Positions 7,456 to 15,869 of a stretch of DNA of 64,000 bases are shown here, in pieces; positions within the stretch are counted from its first letter, which is position 1, and the number at the start of each line of letters is the position of its first letter. Both the position numbers and the translations under genes were made by a program. The notes under the pieces were generated by a model. That model was not told where the DNA came from, made no database searches, and saw only the letters and a program-made list of their open reading frames with translations. Origin of the DNA: Virgisporangium ochraceum (GTDB lineage Bacteria > Actinomycetota > Actinomycetes > Mycobacteriales > Micromonosporaceae); the NCBI RefSeq assembly GCF_016863655.1, contig NZ_BOPH01000108.1, positions 97,261 through 161,260 of the forward strand, in the 5' to 3' direction.

Positions 7456-8220
7456 TCATCGGCGGGCGGGCAGGAGCGCGAGGTGCTCCTCGCGCACCAG
7501 GTCGTAGCGCAGCGCCATCGACACCAGGGCCTCGCGTTTCCACTCCAGCCGGCGGGCCTCCGGGAGGTTCACCCGGTCGCGGATGCGTAGCTTCTCCTCG
7601 CACAGGTAGCCGACGTGGTAGCCGACGGCCGCGCGGGTCAGGGTCAGGCGGTCGCCGATGTCGGCCAGGGTGGGCAGGGCGACCGTCGACTCGCCACGCA
7701 GGCGGGGCTCGCACAGGGCGACCAGCACCTGGAAGTACCGGGCGGACTCGTCCAGCGGGAACGGCGACACGGTGGTGGCACCGGCACCGGCAGCGCCCGG
7801 CACGGCACCGGCGGCACCGGCGGCTCCTGCGTACGTGTGCTGGGGCGCGTACACGATGAGGTCGATGGTGCGGCCGGCGGCCGGGACCGCGAGCCGGCTG
7901 ATCTCGAACGGGATCGGCGCGGCGACGCGGCGGGGGCGCACCTTCACGTACTCGCCGCCGCCCTCGACGTTCTCCACGACGAGGCTGGACTCGTGCCCGA
8001 AGTTGCTCAGCAGCCAGAAGTCGTCGGCCGCCACGATCTCGCCGGCCAGCCGCGACACCTCGGGCGCGTCCAGCGCGACGTCGACCTCGGCGCCGCGGCC
8101 GAACGTCAGCCGGTCACCGGGCGCGAGCCGGTGCACGTCGGCTGCCGGGCCGGAAGCGCCCGGGCCGGAAGCGCCCGGCCCGCCCGGAACCTGGACCAGG
8201 ATCGTCTCCACGGCAGACAT
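7456..8220 (-). CDS. FHA-domain protein with C-terminal winged-helix-like region
   Basis: A 254-residue protein. Residues 20-110 look like an FHA phosphothreonine-binding domain (GDRLTFGRGAEVDVALDA, then RLAGEIVAADDFWLLSN, then SLVVENVEG). A Gly/Ala/Pro linker follows (about 135-155). The C-terminal 100 residues resemble a DNA-binding region: YFQVLVALCEPRL, then a GDRLTLTRAAVGYHVGYL helix-turn-helix candidate. It is divergent from the Ser/Thr kinase at 8275 with only 54 bases between starts, so a kinase-substrate or kinase-reader pairing is plausible. That is inference from position. An extra ATG ending at 8223 would add one Met. Confidence 0.75.
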   Translation of the reverse strand: MSAVETILVQVPGGPGASGPGASGPAADVHRLAPGDRLTFGRGAEVDVALDAPEVSRLAGEIVAADDFWLLSNFGHESSLVVENVEGGGEYVKVRPRRVAAPIPFEISRLAVPAAGRTIDLIVYAPQHTYAGAAGAAGAVPGAAGAGATTVSPFPLDESARYFQVLVALCEPRLRGESTVALPTLADIGDRLTLTRAAVGYHVGYLCEEKLRIRDRVNLPEARRLEWKREALVSMALRYDLVREEHLALLPARR

Positions 8221-8274
8221 CATCGACGACCGCGTTACGGTCGTGCCAGCGATCACCGACCGTGGGACGGGCCG

Positions 8275-10194
8275 ATGCCACAGACTCCGCCGCTCGACGT
8301 GCCGACCGGGTACCGCGTCGCCGGCTTCGAGGTCACCCGTCAGCTGGGCGGCGGCGGCTGGGGACGGGTGTACGCCGGCCGGGCGTGCGACGACCACACC
8401 CGGGAGGTGGCGCTCAAGTTCGTCCCGGCGGCGTCGGGGCTGCGCGCCGACGTGCTCGCCCGGGAGGTCCGCTTCGGGCTGACCGCCGACCATCCGTGCC
8501 TGGTGCGCAGCTTCGGCGCGCACGTGGTCACCGACCGGAGCCGGCCGGAGCTCGACGGCACGGTCGTCCTGATCATGGAGAGGGCGACCGCGAGCCTGGC
8601 CGACGTCATGCGCGCCGGTCCGGTGCCCGACCCCGTCCGGGTCCTCACCGACATCTGCCGGGGCCTGGCCCACCTGCACGGGCGGCGGGTGGTGCACGGC
8701 GACCTGAAGCCGTCCAACGTCCTGGTCGTCGACGGTCGGGTGGCGCTGGCCGATTTCGGGCTCAGCACCGAGCTCGAGGGGACCCACGGGTACGCGCCAC
8801 ACCTCGGCTCGGTCGACTACGTGCCGCCGGAGTGGTGGTCGGAGCCGCTCGACGACCGGGGTGCCCGGCTGCGTCCCGCGCAGGACATGTGGGCCTTCGG
8901 CGTCATCGCGTTCCAGGTGCTCGGCGGTGGCCGCTGGCCGTTTCCCGGCCAGACGCCGCGGGCCCGCGCGCTCAACGCCGCCGCGGCCCCTCCGTCGCTC
9001 GACGCCCTGCCGCCGGCGTGGCGCGGCATCGTCCGCGAGTGCCTGTCGCCGCGCCACGCCGCGCGCCCGTCGAGCGCGGCCGTCCTGGCGCGCGTCGAGG
9101 CACTCGACGGCACGGCGCCACCGGTGTCCGCGCCGGTCCGGCCGCGGCGGTCGTGGGTCGCGGCGGTCGCGGCGGTCACCGTCGTGGGCACCGTCGTGGG
9201 CGCGGCCGCCGTCGTGGTCCGGGCGCAGGGGGACCCGGTGAGCGGCCGGCCGGCGTCGGTCACGGCGACCGGGACCCGCACCGCGGCGCCCCTGCCCGAC
9301 CCCGACGCCGACCGGGTGGCCGCCGACGGGCTGCTCGTCGACGCCGGTGTCCCCCGCGAGTACTGGGGCACGGTCCGCGCCGACGAGCACGTGGCGGTCA
9401 CCGACGTCACCGGCGACGGCCGGCGCGACGTCCTCGTGGTCCGCACCGGGAACGACGGCACCGACGTCCGTACGTGGGCGCACGGCGCGGAGGGTGAGCC
9501 GGCCGTGCTGCGGATCGCCGGTCCGCTGCGCTCGCTCGGGGTCGCCGCCGGCGACGTCACCGGCGACGGGTTCGGCGACCTCGTCGCCTACCACCGCGAC
9601 CGGTCCGGGCCGGCCGAGGTCGCGGTGTGGACGGGCGGACCCGGCGGCCTGACCCCGGCGCCGACCGTCGTGTTCACGAACTCCGTCGACCTGGCCAACG
9701 CCAAGCTGGCCGTCGGCGACGTCACCGGCGACGGCACCGCCGACATCGTGCTGGCCCGCGCCGCGGGCGACGCGATGACGCTGCACCTCGTCGTCGGCGG
9801 CCCCCGGGTGGGCGGCGCCGGCAACAAGGTCGCGCTCGTCGAGCGCCCCCTGGCGGTCAGCGCGATCGCCGCCGCCGACGTCACCGGCGACGGCCACGCC
9901 GACCTGCTGGTGCGCAGCCGCGACGCCGCCGGACGCGGGGAGCTGCACATTGCCGAGGGCAACCGGGCCGGCTTCGCCGAGCGGGTCCTCACACCGCTGC
10001 GGGTCGCGCCGGAGCACGCCGTGTCGATGCTCGCCGGCACCGACGTCACCGGCGACGGGGCACCCGACGCCGTGCTCGGCCGTCCCCTCCCCGGTGCCGG
10101 CGCGGTGCAGCTGCGCCGGCTCGCCGGTGGCGGGCGCACCCTCGGTCCCGACGAGATGCTGCTGACCGTGGGACTCAGCCGCCTCGTGATCTGA
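8275..10194 (+). CDS. Membrane Ser/Thr protein kinase with extracellular FG-GAP/VCBS propeller
   Basis: A 639-residue receptor-like kinase. The kinase domain covers about 12-280: glycine loop QLGGGGWGRVY, VALKF lysine, HGDLKPSN catalytic loop near residue 140 (Gly in place of the usual Arg, so a non-RD kinase), and DFG near 160. A Pro/Arg stretch and one membrane helix (about 296-318) lead to an outside region. From about residue 365 this carries five DVTGDG repeats of the FG-GAP/VCBS type, which form calcium-binding beta-propeller blades. PASTA repeats, common in actinobacterial kinases, are absent. The propeller probably binds a ligand or cell-wall part outside the cell. It faces the FHA gene at 7456-8220. 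Confidence 0.88.
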   Translation: MPQTPPLDVPTGYRVAGFEVTRQLGGGGWGRVYAGRACDDHTREVALKFVPAASGLRADVLAREVRFGLTADHPCLVRSFGAHVVTDRSRPELDGTVVLIMERATASLADVMRAGPVPDPVRVLTDICRGLAHLHGRRVVHGDLKPSNVLVVDGRVALADFGLSTELEGTHGYAPHLGSVDYVPPEWWSEPLDDRGARLRPAQDMWAFGVIAFQVLGGGRWPFPGQTPRARALNAAAAPPSLDALPPAWRGIVRECLSPRHAARPSSAAVLARVEALDGTAPPVSAPVRPRRSWVAAVAAVTVVGTVVGAAAVVVRAQGDPVSGRPASVTATGTRTAAPLPDPDADRVAADGLLVDAGVPREYWGTVRADEHVAVTDVTGDGRRDVLVVRTGNDGTDVRTWAHGAEGEPAVLRIAGPLRSLGVAAGDVTGDGFGDLVAYHRDRSGPAEVAVWTGGPGGLTPAPTVVFTNSVDLANAKLAVGDVTGDGTADIVLARAAGDAMTLHLVVGGPRVGGAGNKVALVERPLAVSAIAAADVTGDGHADLLVRSRDAAGRGELHIAEGNRAGFAERVLTPLRVAPEHAVSMLAGTDVTGDGAPDAVLGRPLPGAGAVQLRRLAGGGRTLGPDEMLLTVGLSRLVI

Positions 10195-10268
10195 CCCTGG
10201 TGGCGACGAGGGTCCGCCGGCGCCGTCGGTGATGCATGCTGGTGCCCGCCATCCGGGAGGACATCGCT

Positions 10269-13028
10269 GTGCGTTCGCCGTTGTTGAAGGCCGCCGTCAC
10301 CGGCTGGGCCCGCCAGGGCGCGTGGACCGTGCTCGTACTCGCGGCGTTCGCCGTGGCCGCGCTCGCCGCGGCGTCGGCGCCCATCCACACCGAGGCCTCG
10401 GCCAACGCGGTGTTCGCCGAGCGGCTGGCCGCCGTCCCCGCGACGGCCGCGCAGAGCGAGGCGCCGGTCGTGCGCGTGAGCACGACGGCCTCACCGCGCA
10501 GCGCCGACCAGCAGGACGCGGTGCGCGACCTGCGGTCGGTGCCCCACCTCACCGCGCCACGGCTCGGCGGCGGTTCGGTCGGCGCCGAGCTCGCCGGTCC
10601 CGCGCCCTGGGCCTCGACCGTGACCGCCGGCGGACCCGCCGCACCGACGCGCCTGTTCGCCGTCGACGACCCGCGCGCCGCGCTGGTGCCGACCGCGACC
10701 GCACCGGGCGACGGTGCCTGGCTCCCCCAGCCGCTCGCCGACGAGCTCGGCGCGAAGCCCGGCGCCACGGTGACCTACACGGTGCGCTCCGCCGGCCGGG
10801 TACGGACCGCCGACGTGCGCGTCGCCGGCGTCTACGCCACCAGCGGACGGCTGCCGACGGACCCGCCGGGCGGCCGGTCGTGGGCGTCGCAACGCACGAG
10901 CCTGCCCGCCGACCCGACCGCGAAGACCCTGTCGGCGTTCCTGCTCGTCGCCGACGTGGCGACCATCGAGCGGCTCGCCGCCGGAACCGACGACCGCATC
11001 CTCTGGTGGGCCGACGCCGACCTCGCGCCCGGCACCACGCTCGCCGGCGCCCGGGAGACGGCACGCGCACTCGACCGCCTGCGGGTGCGGATCGCCCAGC
11101 AGGAGTCGGCCGCGACCACGGTCGTCACGCCGCGGGTGATCAGCGGCATCGGCCGCGTCGCCGACGAGGCCGCCGAGGTGGCCGACGGCGTCGAGAGCCG
11201 CATGCGCACCGTCGAGTGGGCGGCGATCGCGATCGGTCTCCTGTCGGTGCTGGCGGTCGGCCTGCTGTCGGTGCGCCGCCGGGTGGTGGAGCTGCGGCAC
11301 GACGTCGGAACCGGGGTCACCCCGACGGCTGTGGGCGGGCTGTGGTTCCTGGAGCACCTCGGGCCTGGCCTGGCCGCCGGTGCCGCCGGGTGGGCCGCGG
11401 CGTGGGCGCTGCTCGCGCGGTGGGGGCCGCCGGGCGACGTCACGTCGGCGTCCCTGGGTACGGCCGGCGCCGCCGCCGCGGGGGTCGCGGTCATCGGTTC
11501 CCTCGCGGCGGCGGGGGTCGCGGCGGCGACCGCGGCCCGCCGGGTGCGACCGGCGCCGCCGGCGGTGCCGGTCCGGCCGCGGCCGTGGGGGCTGCTCGTC
11601 GTGGTCGCGGCCGCGGTGGCGGGCGCCGGGCTGTGGGGGTCGACCCGGGCCGGCGGCATCGACCGGGCGGTACCGCTGCTGGTGCTGGCCGCGGCGGGGG
11701 TGCTGACGGGCATGCTGATCGTCCGGCTGGCCGGGGTGCGCCGCCGCCGTCCCGCGTCCGCGCGGGTCACCGCGTCACGGCGGGTCGTGCCGTGGCTGGT
11801 GCGGCGGCGGGTGGCCGCCGGCGGGGAGCGGGCGCTGACGGTCATGGTGCTGAGCGCCGGACTCGGGATGCTGGCGTTCGCGCTGTGCGCGCTGGACTCC
11901 GTCGCGGTGGTCACCGCGGACCGGGTGGCCGTGCAGTCCGGCGCGTCGGCGGTGGCCCAGATCCCCGGTTCGTGGGCGCTGGACCCCGACCCCCCGGAGC
12001 TCACCCCCGAGGAGCTGCCCGACGGCGAGGGGCCGGTGCCCGGGCTGCGGACCCCGCCGCTGCCGCCGCACGCCACGTTCGTCTGGCGCATCGACGCCGA
12101 CACCACCCTCGACTACGGCGCCCGCGACCTGATGGCGATCGACCCCGCCCGCTTCCTCGAGGTGGCGTCGTGGGGCCGCGGCGCCGACCTCGCCGCCGCG
12201 CGGCGGGCGGTCGGCCGGCTGGCGGCCGTCGGTGCCGCGGCGGCGGCGCCGGGCCGTCCGCTGCCGGCGATCGTCGTCGGTGACCCGGCCGTCGTGGGCG
12301 TCGACGACGTGCCGGTGGACCTGGGACCGTGGAAGGGCCGGCTCGACGTCGTCGCGCACCTGCCGGCGTTTCCCGGACTGGGTGACCGGCCCCTGTTCGT
12401 CGTGCCCGACGCCGCGGTGTTCTCCCATCTCGGCCGGTTCGACCCGCGGCTGCGGTCGAGCGGCGACGCGGTGGGCGGCATGCTGGTGCGCACGTACCTG
12501 TGGTCGTCGGCCGGCGCCGCCGGGATCGGCGAGGTGCTGTCGGGCCCGGGCGTGCAGCCCGAGCGGCTGACCACGGCGGCGCAGGCCCGGCAGCGTCCCA
12601 GCATCATCGCCGCCGACCGCACCCGCGGGTACCAGGTCGCGGTCGCCGTCTACCTCGCGCTGCTCGCGGTCGTGGCGCTGTGCGTGTTCAGCGAGCGGAC
12701 CGCGTCGGCGGGCCGGGCGGCCGACCTGATGCTCGCCCGGGTCGGCGTGGGCCGCCGGCGGGTGGTGCTGGCGCGGGCGGTGGAGCTGGCGGTGCTCGTG
12801 GCGGCCGCGCTGGCCGGGGCGGCGGCCGGGCTCGCGGTGCTGGCGCCGCTGGCCGCCCGTCTCCTCGACGAGGACCCGACGATGGTCCCGGCGTTGAGAT
12901 TCACCGTGCCACCGTCGGCGGTGCTCGCGCCGCTGGCGGTCGCCGTCGCGGCGACGGGGGCCGCGACGGCGCTGGCGCTGCTGCGTGCCCGCACGCGCGA
13001 GGAGGAGGCCTACCGTGCCGGCGACTGA
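10269..13028 (+). CDS. FtsX-like ABC permease, long two-block form
   Basis: A 919-residue membrane protein of the MacB/FtsX (ABC3) type. The N-terminal helix (about 15-40) is followed by a large external region. A group of helices between about 320 and 500 and a further helix near 530-555 precede a second external region. A final FtsX-type helical block lies at about 795-915. I chose the GTG at 10269, which has GGGAGGA seven bases upstream. The ATPase gene at 13015 overlaps its end by 14 bases. Proteins of this class either extrude peptides or transmit mechanical force to cell-wall enzymes. The external sequences do not reveal the substrate. Confidence 0.85.
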   Translation: MRSPLLKAAVTGWARQGAWTVLVLAAFAVAALAAASAPIHTEASANAVFAERLAAVPATAAQSEAPVVRVSTTASPRSADQQDAVRDLRSVPHLTAPRLGGGSVGAELAGPAPWASTVTAGGPAAPTRLFAVDDPRAALVPTATAPGDGAWLPQPLADELGAKPGATVTYTVRSAGRVRTADVRVAGVYATSGRLPTDPPGGRSWASQRTSLPADPTAKTLSAFLLVADVATIERLAAGTDDRILWWADADLAPGTTLAGARETARALDRLRVRIAQQESAATTVVTPRVISGIGRVADEAAEVADGVESRMRTVEWAAIAIGLLSVLAVGLLSVRRRVVELRHDVGTGVTPTAVGGLWFLEHLGPGLAAGAAGWAAAWALLARWGPPGDVTSASLGTAGAAAAGVAVIGSLAAAGVAAATAARRVRPAPPAVPVRPRPWGLLVVVAAAVAGAGLWGSTRAGGIDRAVPLLVLAAAGVLTGMLIVRLAGVRRRRPASARVTASRRVVPWLVRRRVAAGGERALTVMVLSAGLGMLAFALCALDSVAVVTADRVAVQSGASAVAQIPGSWALDPDPPELTPEELPDGEGPVPGLRTPPLPPHATFVWRIDADTTLDYGARDLMAIDPARFLEVASWGRGADLAAARRAVGRLAAVGAAAAAPGRPLPAIVVGDPAVVGVDDVPVDLGPWKGRLDVVAHLPAFPGLGDRPLFVVPDAAVFSHLGRFDPRLRSSGDAVGGMLVRTYLWSSAGAAGIGEVLSGPGVQPERLTTAAQARQRPSIIAADRTRGYQVAVAVYLALLAVVALCVFSERTASAGRAADLMLARVGVGRRRVVLARAVELAVLVAAALAGAAAGLAVLAPLAARLLDEDPTMVPALRFTVPPSAVLAPLAVAVAATGAATALALLRARTREEEAYRAGD

Positions 13029-13842
13029 CGAGGTCCTGCTGACCGGGGCGGAGCTGCTGCAGCTCTACCCCGCGCCGACCGGCGCCACCCAGGCGCTGCG
13101 GGGTGTCGACGTGGCGATCCGGGCCGGCCGCGTCACGGCCATCACCGGGCCGTCGGGCAGCGGCAAGTCGAGCCTGCTGGCGATCCTCGCGCTGCGGGAG
13201 CGGCCGGCCGGTGGCGAGCTGCGGTGGCGGGGCCGGCCGGTGGCGACGCTGCGCCGCCGGGACCTGCACCGGATCCGGCAGCGCGAGATCAGCTGGATCG
13301 CGCAGCGCCCGACCCACAGCCTGCACCCGCAGCTCGACGCGCGTGACCAGATCGCGCAGGCCGCGTACATGCGCGGCGTGCCGGCCGACCCGCCGGCCGT
13401 CCTCGACGCGGTCGACCTCACCGGCCGGGCCGGCGCGCGGCTGTCGACGCTGTCCGGTGGCGAGCAGCAGCGCCTGGCGGTCGCCGCCGCGAGCGTCGGG
13501 CCGCCGGCGCTGATCGTGGCCGACGAGCCGACCGCCGAGCTCGACGACGAGACGGCCGACCTCGTGCTGTCGTGCCTGCGCCGGTGCGCCGACGCGGGCA
13601 GCGGCGTGGTGATGGCCACCCACGACACCCGCGCGGTCGCCCGCGCCGACACGGTCCTGGACCTGCGGCGCGGCGTGCTGAGCGGCACCCGCGACGCCGG
13701 CCGCGCCCGGCAGACCGCGATCGACCCGCTCGGCCGCGTGCAGCTCCCCGACGAGGCTCTGCCGCTGTTCCCCGACGGGCGGGCCGTGTTCGTCATCCGC
13801 GACAACCACCTCGAGATGCACCCACCGGGAGACCCGCAGTGA
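13015..13842 (+). CDS. ABC transporter ATP-binding protein (first of two)
   Basis: A 275-residue ATPase with all motifs intact: Walker A GPSGSGKSS near residue 42, a Q-loop at AQRPTHSLHP, signature LSGGEQQRLA, Walker B LIVADEPTAELDD, and H-loop THD. The start is the GTG at 13015, inside the permease gene, with GGAGG upstream; translation is probably coupled. The last 60 residues extend beyond the usual MacB-type ATPase end and show no domain I recognise. Expected partner: the permease at 10269-13028, perhaps as a heterodimer with the ATPase at 13839. Confidence 0.9.
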   Translation: MPATDEVLLTGAELLQLYPAPTGATQALRGVDVAIRAGRVTAITGPSGSGKSSLLAILALRERPAGGELRWRGRPVATLRRRDLHRIRQREISWIAQRPTHSLHPQLDARDQIAQAAYMRGVPADPPAVLDAVDLTGRAGARLSTLSGGEQQRLAVAAASVGPPALIVADEPTAELDDETADLVLSCLRRCADAGSGVVMATHDTRAVARADTVLDLRRGVLSGTRDAGRARQTAIDPLGRVQLPDEALPLFPDGRAVFVIRDNHLEMHPPGDPQ

Positions 13843-14456
13843 CGATCGTCGAGGTGGCCGGCGTGACGCACACCCGCGCCGGTGTGGCGATCCTGCACGA
13901 CGTCGACCTGCGCCTGGACGCGGGCCGGCTCGTCGTGCTGGCCGGCCGGTCGGGCTCGGGCAAGTCGACGCTGTGCCACCTGGTCGCCGGCGTCATGCGG
14001 CCCACGTCCGGCGCGGTGCGGGTCGCCGACCGGCCCGCCGACCGGGTCCGCGACTGGGCGGTCGCCGCGCTCCTGCCGCAGCGGCTGGCCCTGGCCGCCG
14101 AGATGACCGTGGCGGAGAACGCCGGGCTGCCGGCGCGCCTGCGCGGGCGTCCCGTCGACCCGGACCTGTTCGGGCGCCTCGGCCTCGACGCCATCGCCGA
14201 CCGGGCCGCGGGCGCCACCTCGCTCGGCGAGCAGCAACGCACCGCGCTGGCGCGCGCCCTCGTGCTCGGCCCGGCCGTCGCGGTGCTCGACGAGCCCACC
14301 GGCCACCAGGACGACGAGCACGTCGACCTGATCCTGGACACGCTGACCACCGCCGCGACGGCCGGGACGCTGGTGCTCGTGGCGACCCACGACCAACGCG
14401 TCATCGACATCGCCGACGAGACGGTGCGCCTGCGCTCCGGACGCCTCGTACGCTGA
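13839..14456 (+). CDS. ABC transporter ATP-binding protein (second, SLGEQ signature)
   Basis: A 205-residue, minimal ATPase. It has Walker A GRSGSGKST, Walker B VAVLDEPTGHQDD and H-loop THD. The signature is altered to TSLGEQQRTALA in place of LSGGQQ. The start GTG overlaps the previous stop (GTGA at 13839-13842), so the permease and both ATPases form a tight operon. Two unlike ATPases beside one long permease suggest a heterodimeric motor with one standard and one altered site. That is inference; the second could instead serve a permease elsewhere. Confidence 0.88.
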   Translation: MTIVEVAGVTHTRAGVAILHDVDLRLDAGRLVVLAGRSGSGKSTLCHLVAGVMRPTSGAVRVADRPADRVRDWAVAALLPQRLALAAEMTVAENAGLPARLRGRPVDPDLFGRLGLDAIADRAAGATSLGEQQRTALARALVLGPAVAVLDEPTGHQDDEHVDLILDTLTTAATAGTLVLVATHDQRVIDIADETVRLRSGRLVR

Positions 14457-14461
14457 CCGCC

Positions 14462-14876
14462 ATGACCGCGGTGCAGTACGACGGCCTCGCCGGCGTGTAC
14501 GAGTGGCTGGTGCCGGAGCCGCTGCTCACCCCGGAGGGGTCGGTGGCGGCCTTCGCCGACGTGGTCGGCACGCTCGCCGGCGGTCGCCGACCTCGTCGCC
14601 GCGACCCGCGCCTGGGAGGACCTCACCGGCGAGGCCGCCCTGGTCGTCCACTCGTGGACGGTCGCCGACGGCTGGGACGACCGGCACGGCCTCGAGGTCG
14701 TGGTCGCCCGGTGGGACGGTACCGGCCGGGTGCGCGCCGTGGCGGAACGGCTGTCGTTCTGGCCGTTCCGCCATGAGGAGCTGTCGGAGGAGCTTGCGTC
14801 GGTCGGGCTCCGGCCGGAGACCACCACCTACGCCGCGGACGTCGACCGGTACCTGGCCACCGCCCGCCGTCCCTGA
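14462..14876 (+). pseudogene. Class I SAM methyltransferase relic with its SAM-binding core deleted
   Basis: The ATG at 14462 starts a typical methyltransferase N-terminus (QYDGLAGVYEWLVPEPLLTP, then GSVAAFADVV). At about 14578 the frame changes and the sequence jumps to a methyltransferase C-terminus (VADLVAATRAWEDLTGEAAL, later FWPFRHEELSEELASVGLRP) ending in TGA at 14874-14876. The VLDxGxGxG nucleotide-binding core and roughly 100 residues around it are missing, so this looks like one internal deletion with frameshift. Its last 49 bases overlap the convergent membrane-protein gene. Confidence 0.75.
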
Positions 14877-15529
14877 CCGCTACCCGTCCCGGTGGCGGTC
14901 GCGGGCAGCCGCACGGCCAGCGCGGCGGTCGCGGCGGCGAGGGCGAAGCCGGTCCACGGCTGGGCCGGCTGAAACGCGAACCCGGTGACCGCGAACAGCG
15001 GCACGAGCACCGCGTACGCGGTCCCGTACGGGCGCAGTGCCGGCGACGTGCGCGCCACGGCGACGCCGAGCACGATGGCCGCGGCGGCGAGGAGGGCGGT
15101 CGCGCTCAACGCGGTGGCGAAGAACGCCGGACCGTAGGCCGTGTCGCTGTTGATGTCCGCCATCCCGGGGACACCGGCCAGGTGCGCCCGGCCGATGCCC
15201 GGCTGCACGAACGATGCGCTGCCGAACGACGCGGCCATGTAGACGTTGCTGACCACGGTCAGCACCAGGCCGACGACCGCCGCACGGCCGGCGCGACCGC
15301 GGGCGATGAACACGGTGACCGCGAGGGCGCCCAGGATCGCCAGCGCCGCTCCCCCGATACTGCCGCCGAGGTGGCTGACGAGGAACACGTCGGTGGTGAT
15401 GTAGCGGGCGTAGGCGTCGAAGTCCGACACCGGTGGCTGGTGGGTCAGGGTGCCCAGGGCCAGCAGCACGGCGTAGGCGGGAAGGAGCCACAGGCCCAGG
15501 CGGGCCGCGCGCTCGACATGGTCTGACAT
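14828..15529 (-). CDS. Multi-pass membrane protein, unknown function
   Basis: A 233-residue protein with about six predicted membrane helices: LGLWLLPAYAVLLALGTL, then a GGAALAILGALAVTVFIA helix, VVGLVLTVVSNVYMAASF, FFATALSATALLAAAAIVLG, and two near the end. There are no charged catalytic motifs and no transporter signature that I recognise. The start is the ATG with GGAGAG just upstream. The final 49 bases overlap the dead methyltransferase on the other strand, which may reflect extension into the relic. Function unknown. Confidence 0.7.
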   Translation of the reverse strand: MSDHVERAARLGLWLLPAYAVLLALGTLTHQPPVSDFDAYARYITTDVFLVSHLGGSIGGAALAILGALAVTVFIARGRAGRAAVVGLVLTVVSNVYMAASFGSASFVQPGIGRAHLAGVPGMADINSDTAYGPAFFATALSATALLAAAAIVLGVAVARTSPALRPYGTAYAVLVPLFAVTGFAFQPAQPWTGFALAAATAALAVRLPATATGTGSGQGRRAVARYRSTSAA

Positions 15530-15630
15530 GGGACTCTCCGTTCGGTGGTGGGGTGATGGCCTCACCGTGCCGCGGCGACCTGTCGGAGCGCTGTTCGGCC
15601 GCTGACCGCCCTGATCAGGGCTCGACAGCG

Positions 15631-15822
15631 TCAGGGTTCGACAGCGATGCCCAGCGCGGTGACCGCCGCGCGCACCGCGGCCGGGTCGGCGTCGCCGCTC
15701 ACGCGGACGGTGCCGGAGGAGAGGTCCACCTCGACGGTCCGCACGCCGGCGACGTCGCTGATGCCCGCGCTGAGCGCGCGCACGCAGCGGCGCGACCGCA
15801 GGCCGGACACCCGGAACTCCAT
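15631..15822 (-). CDS. HMA-like metal-binding-domain protein with degenerate metal site
   Basis: A 63-residue protein with the ferredoxin-like heavy-metal-associated fold pattern: MEFRVSGLRS, helix, VRTVEVDLSSGTVRVSGDAD, helix, LGIAVEP. The usual CxxC metal site reads RSRRC, so only the second Cys is left and copper-chaperone activity is doubtful. It lies 47 bases downstream of the AfsR-like regulator gene on the same strand and may be read with it. A GGCGGG ribosome site precedes the ATG. Confidence 0.65.
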   Translation of the reverse strand: MEFRVSGLRSRRCVRALSAGISDVAGVRTVEVDLSSGTVRVSGDADPAAVRAAVTALGIAVEP

Positions 15823-15869
15823 CCCGCCAGGGTCGGCGGTGGCGCTGTCGGTGCGCTGTCCGGCCGCTG

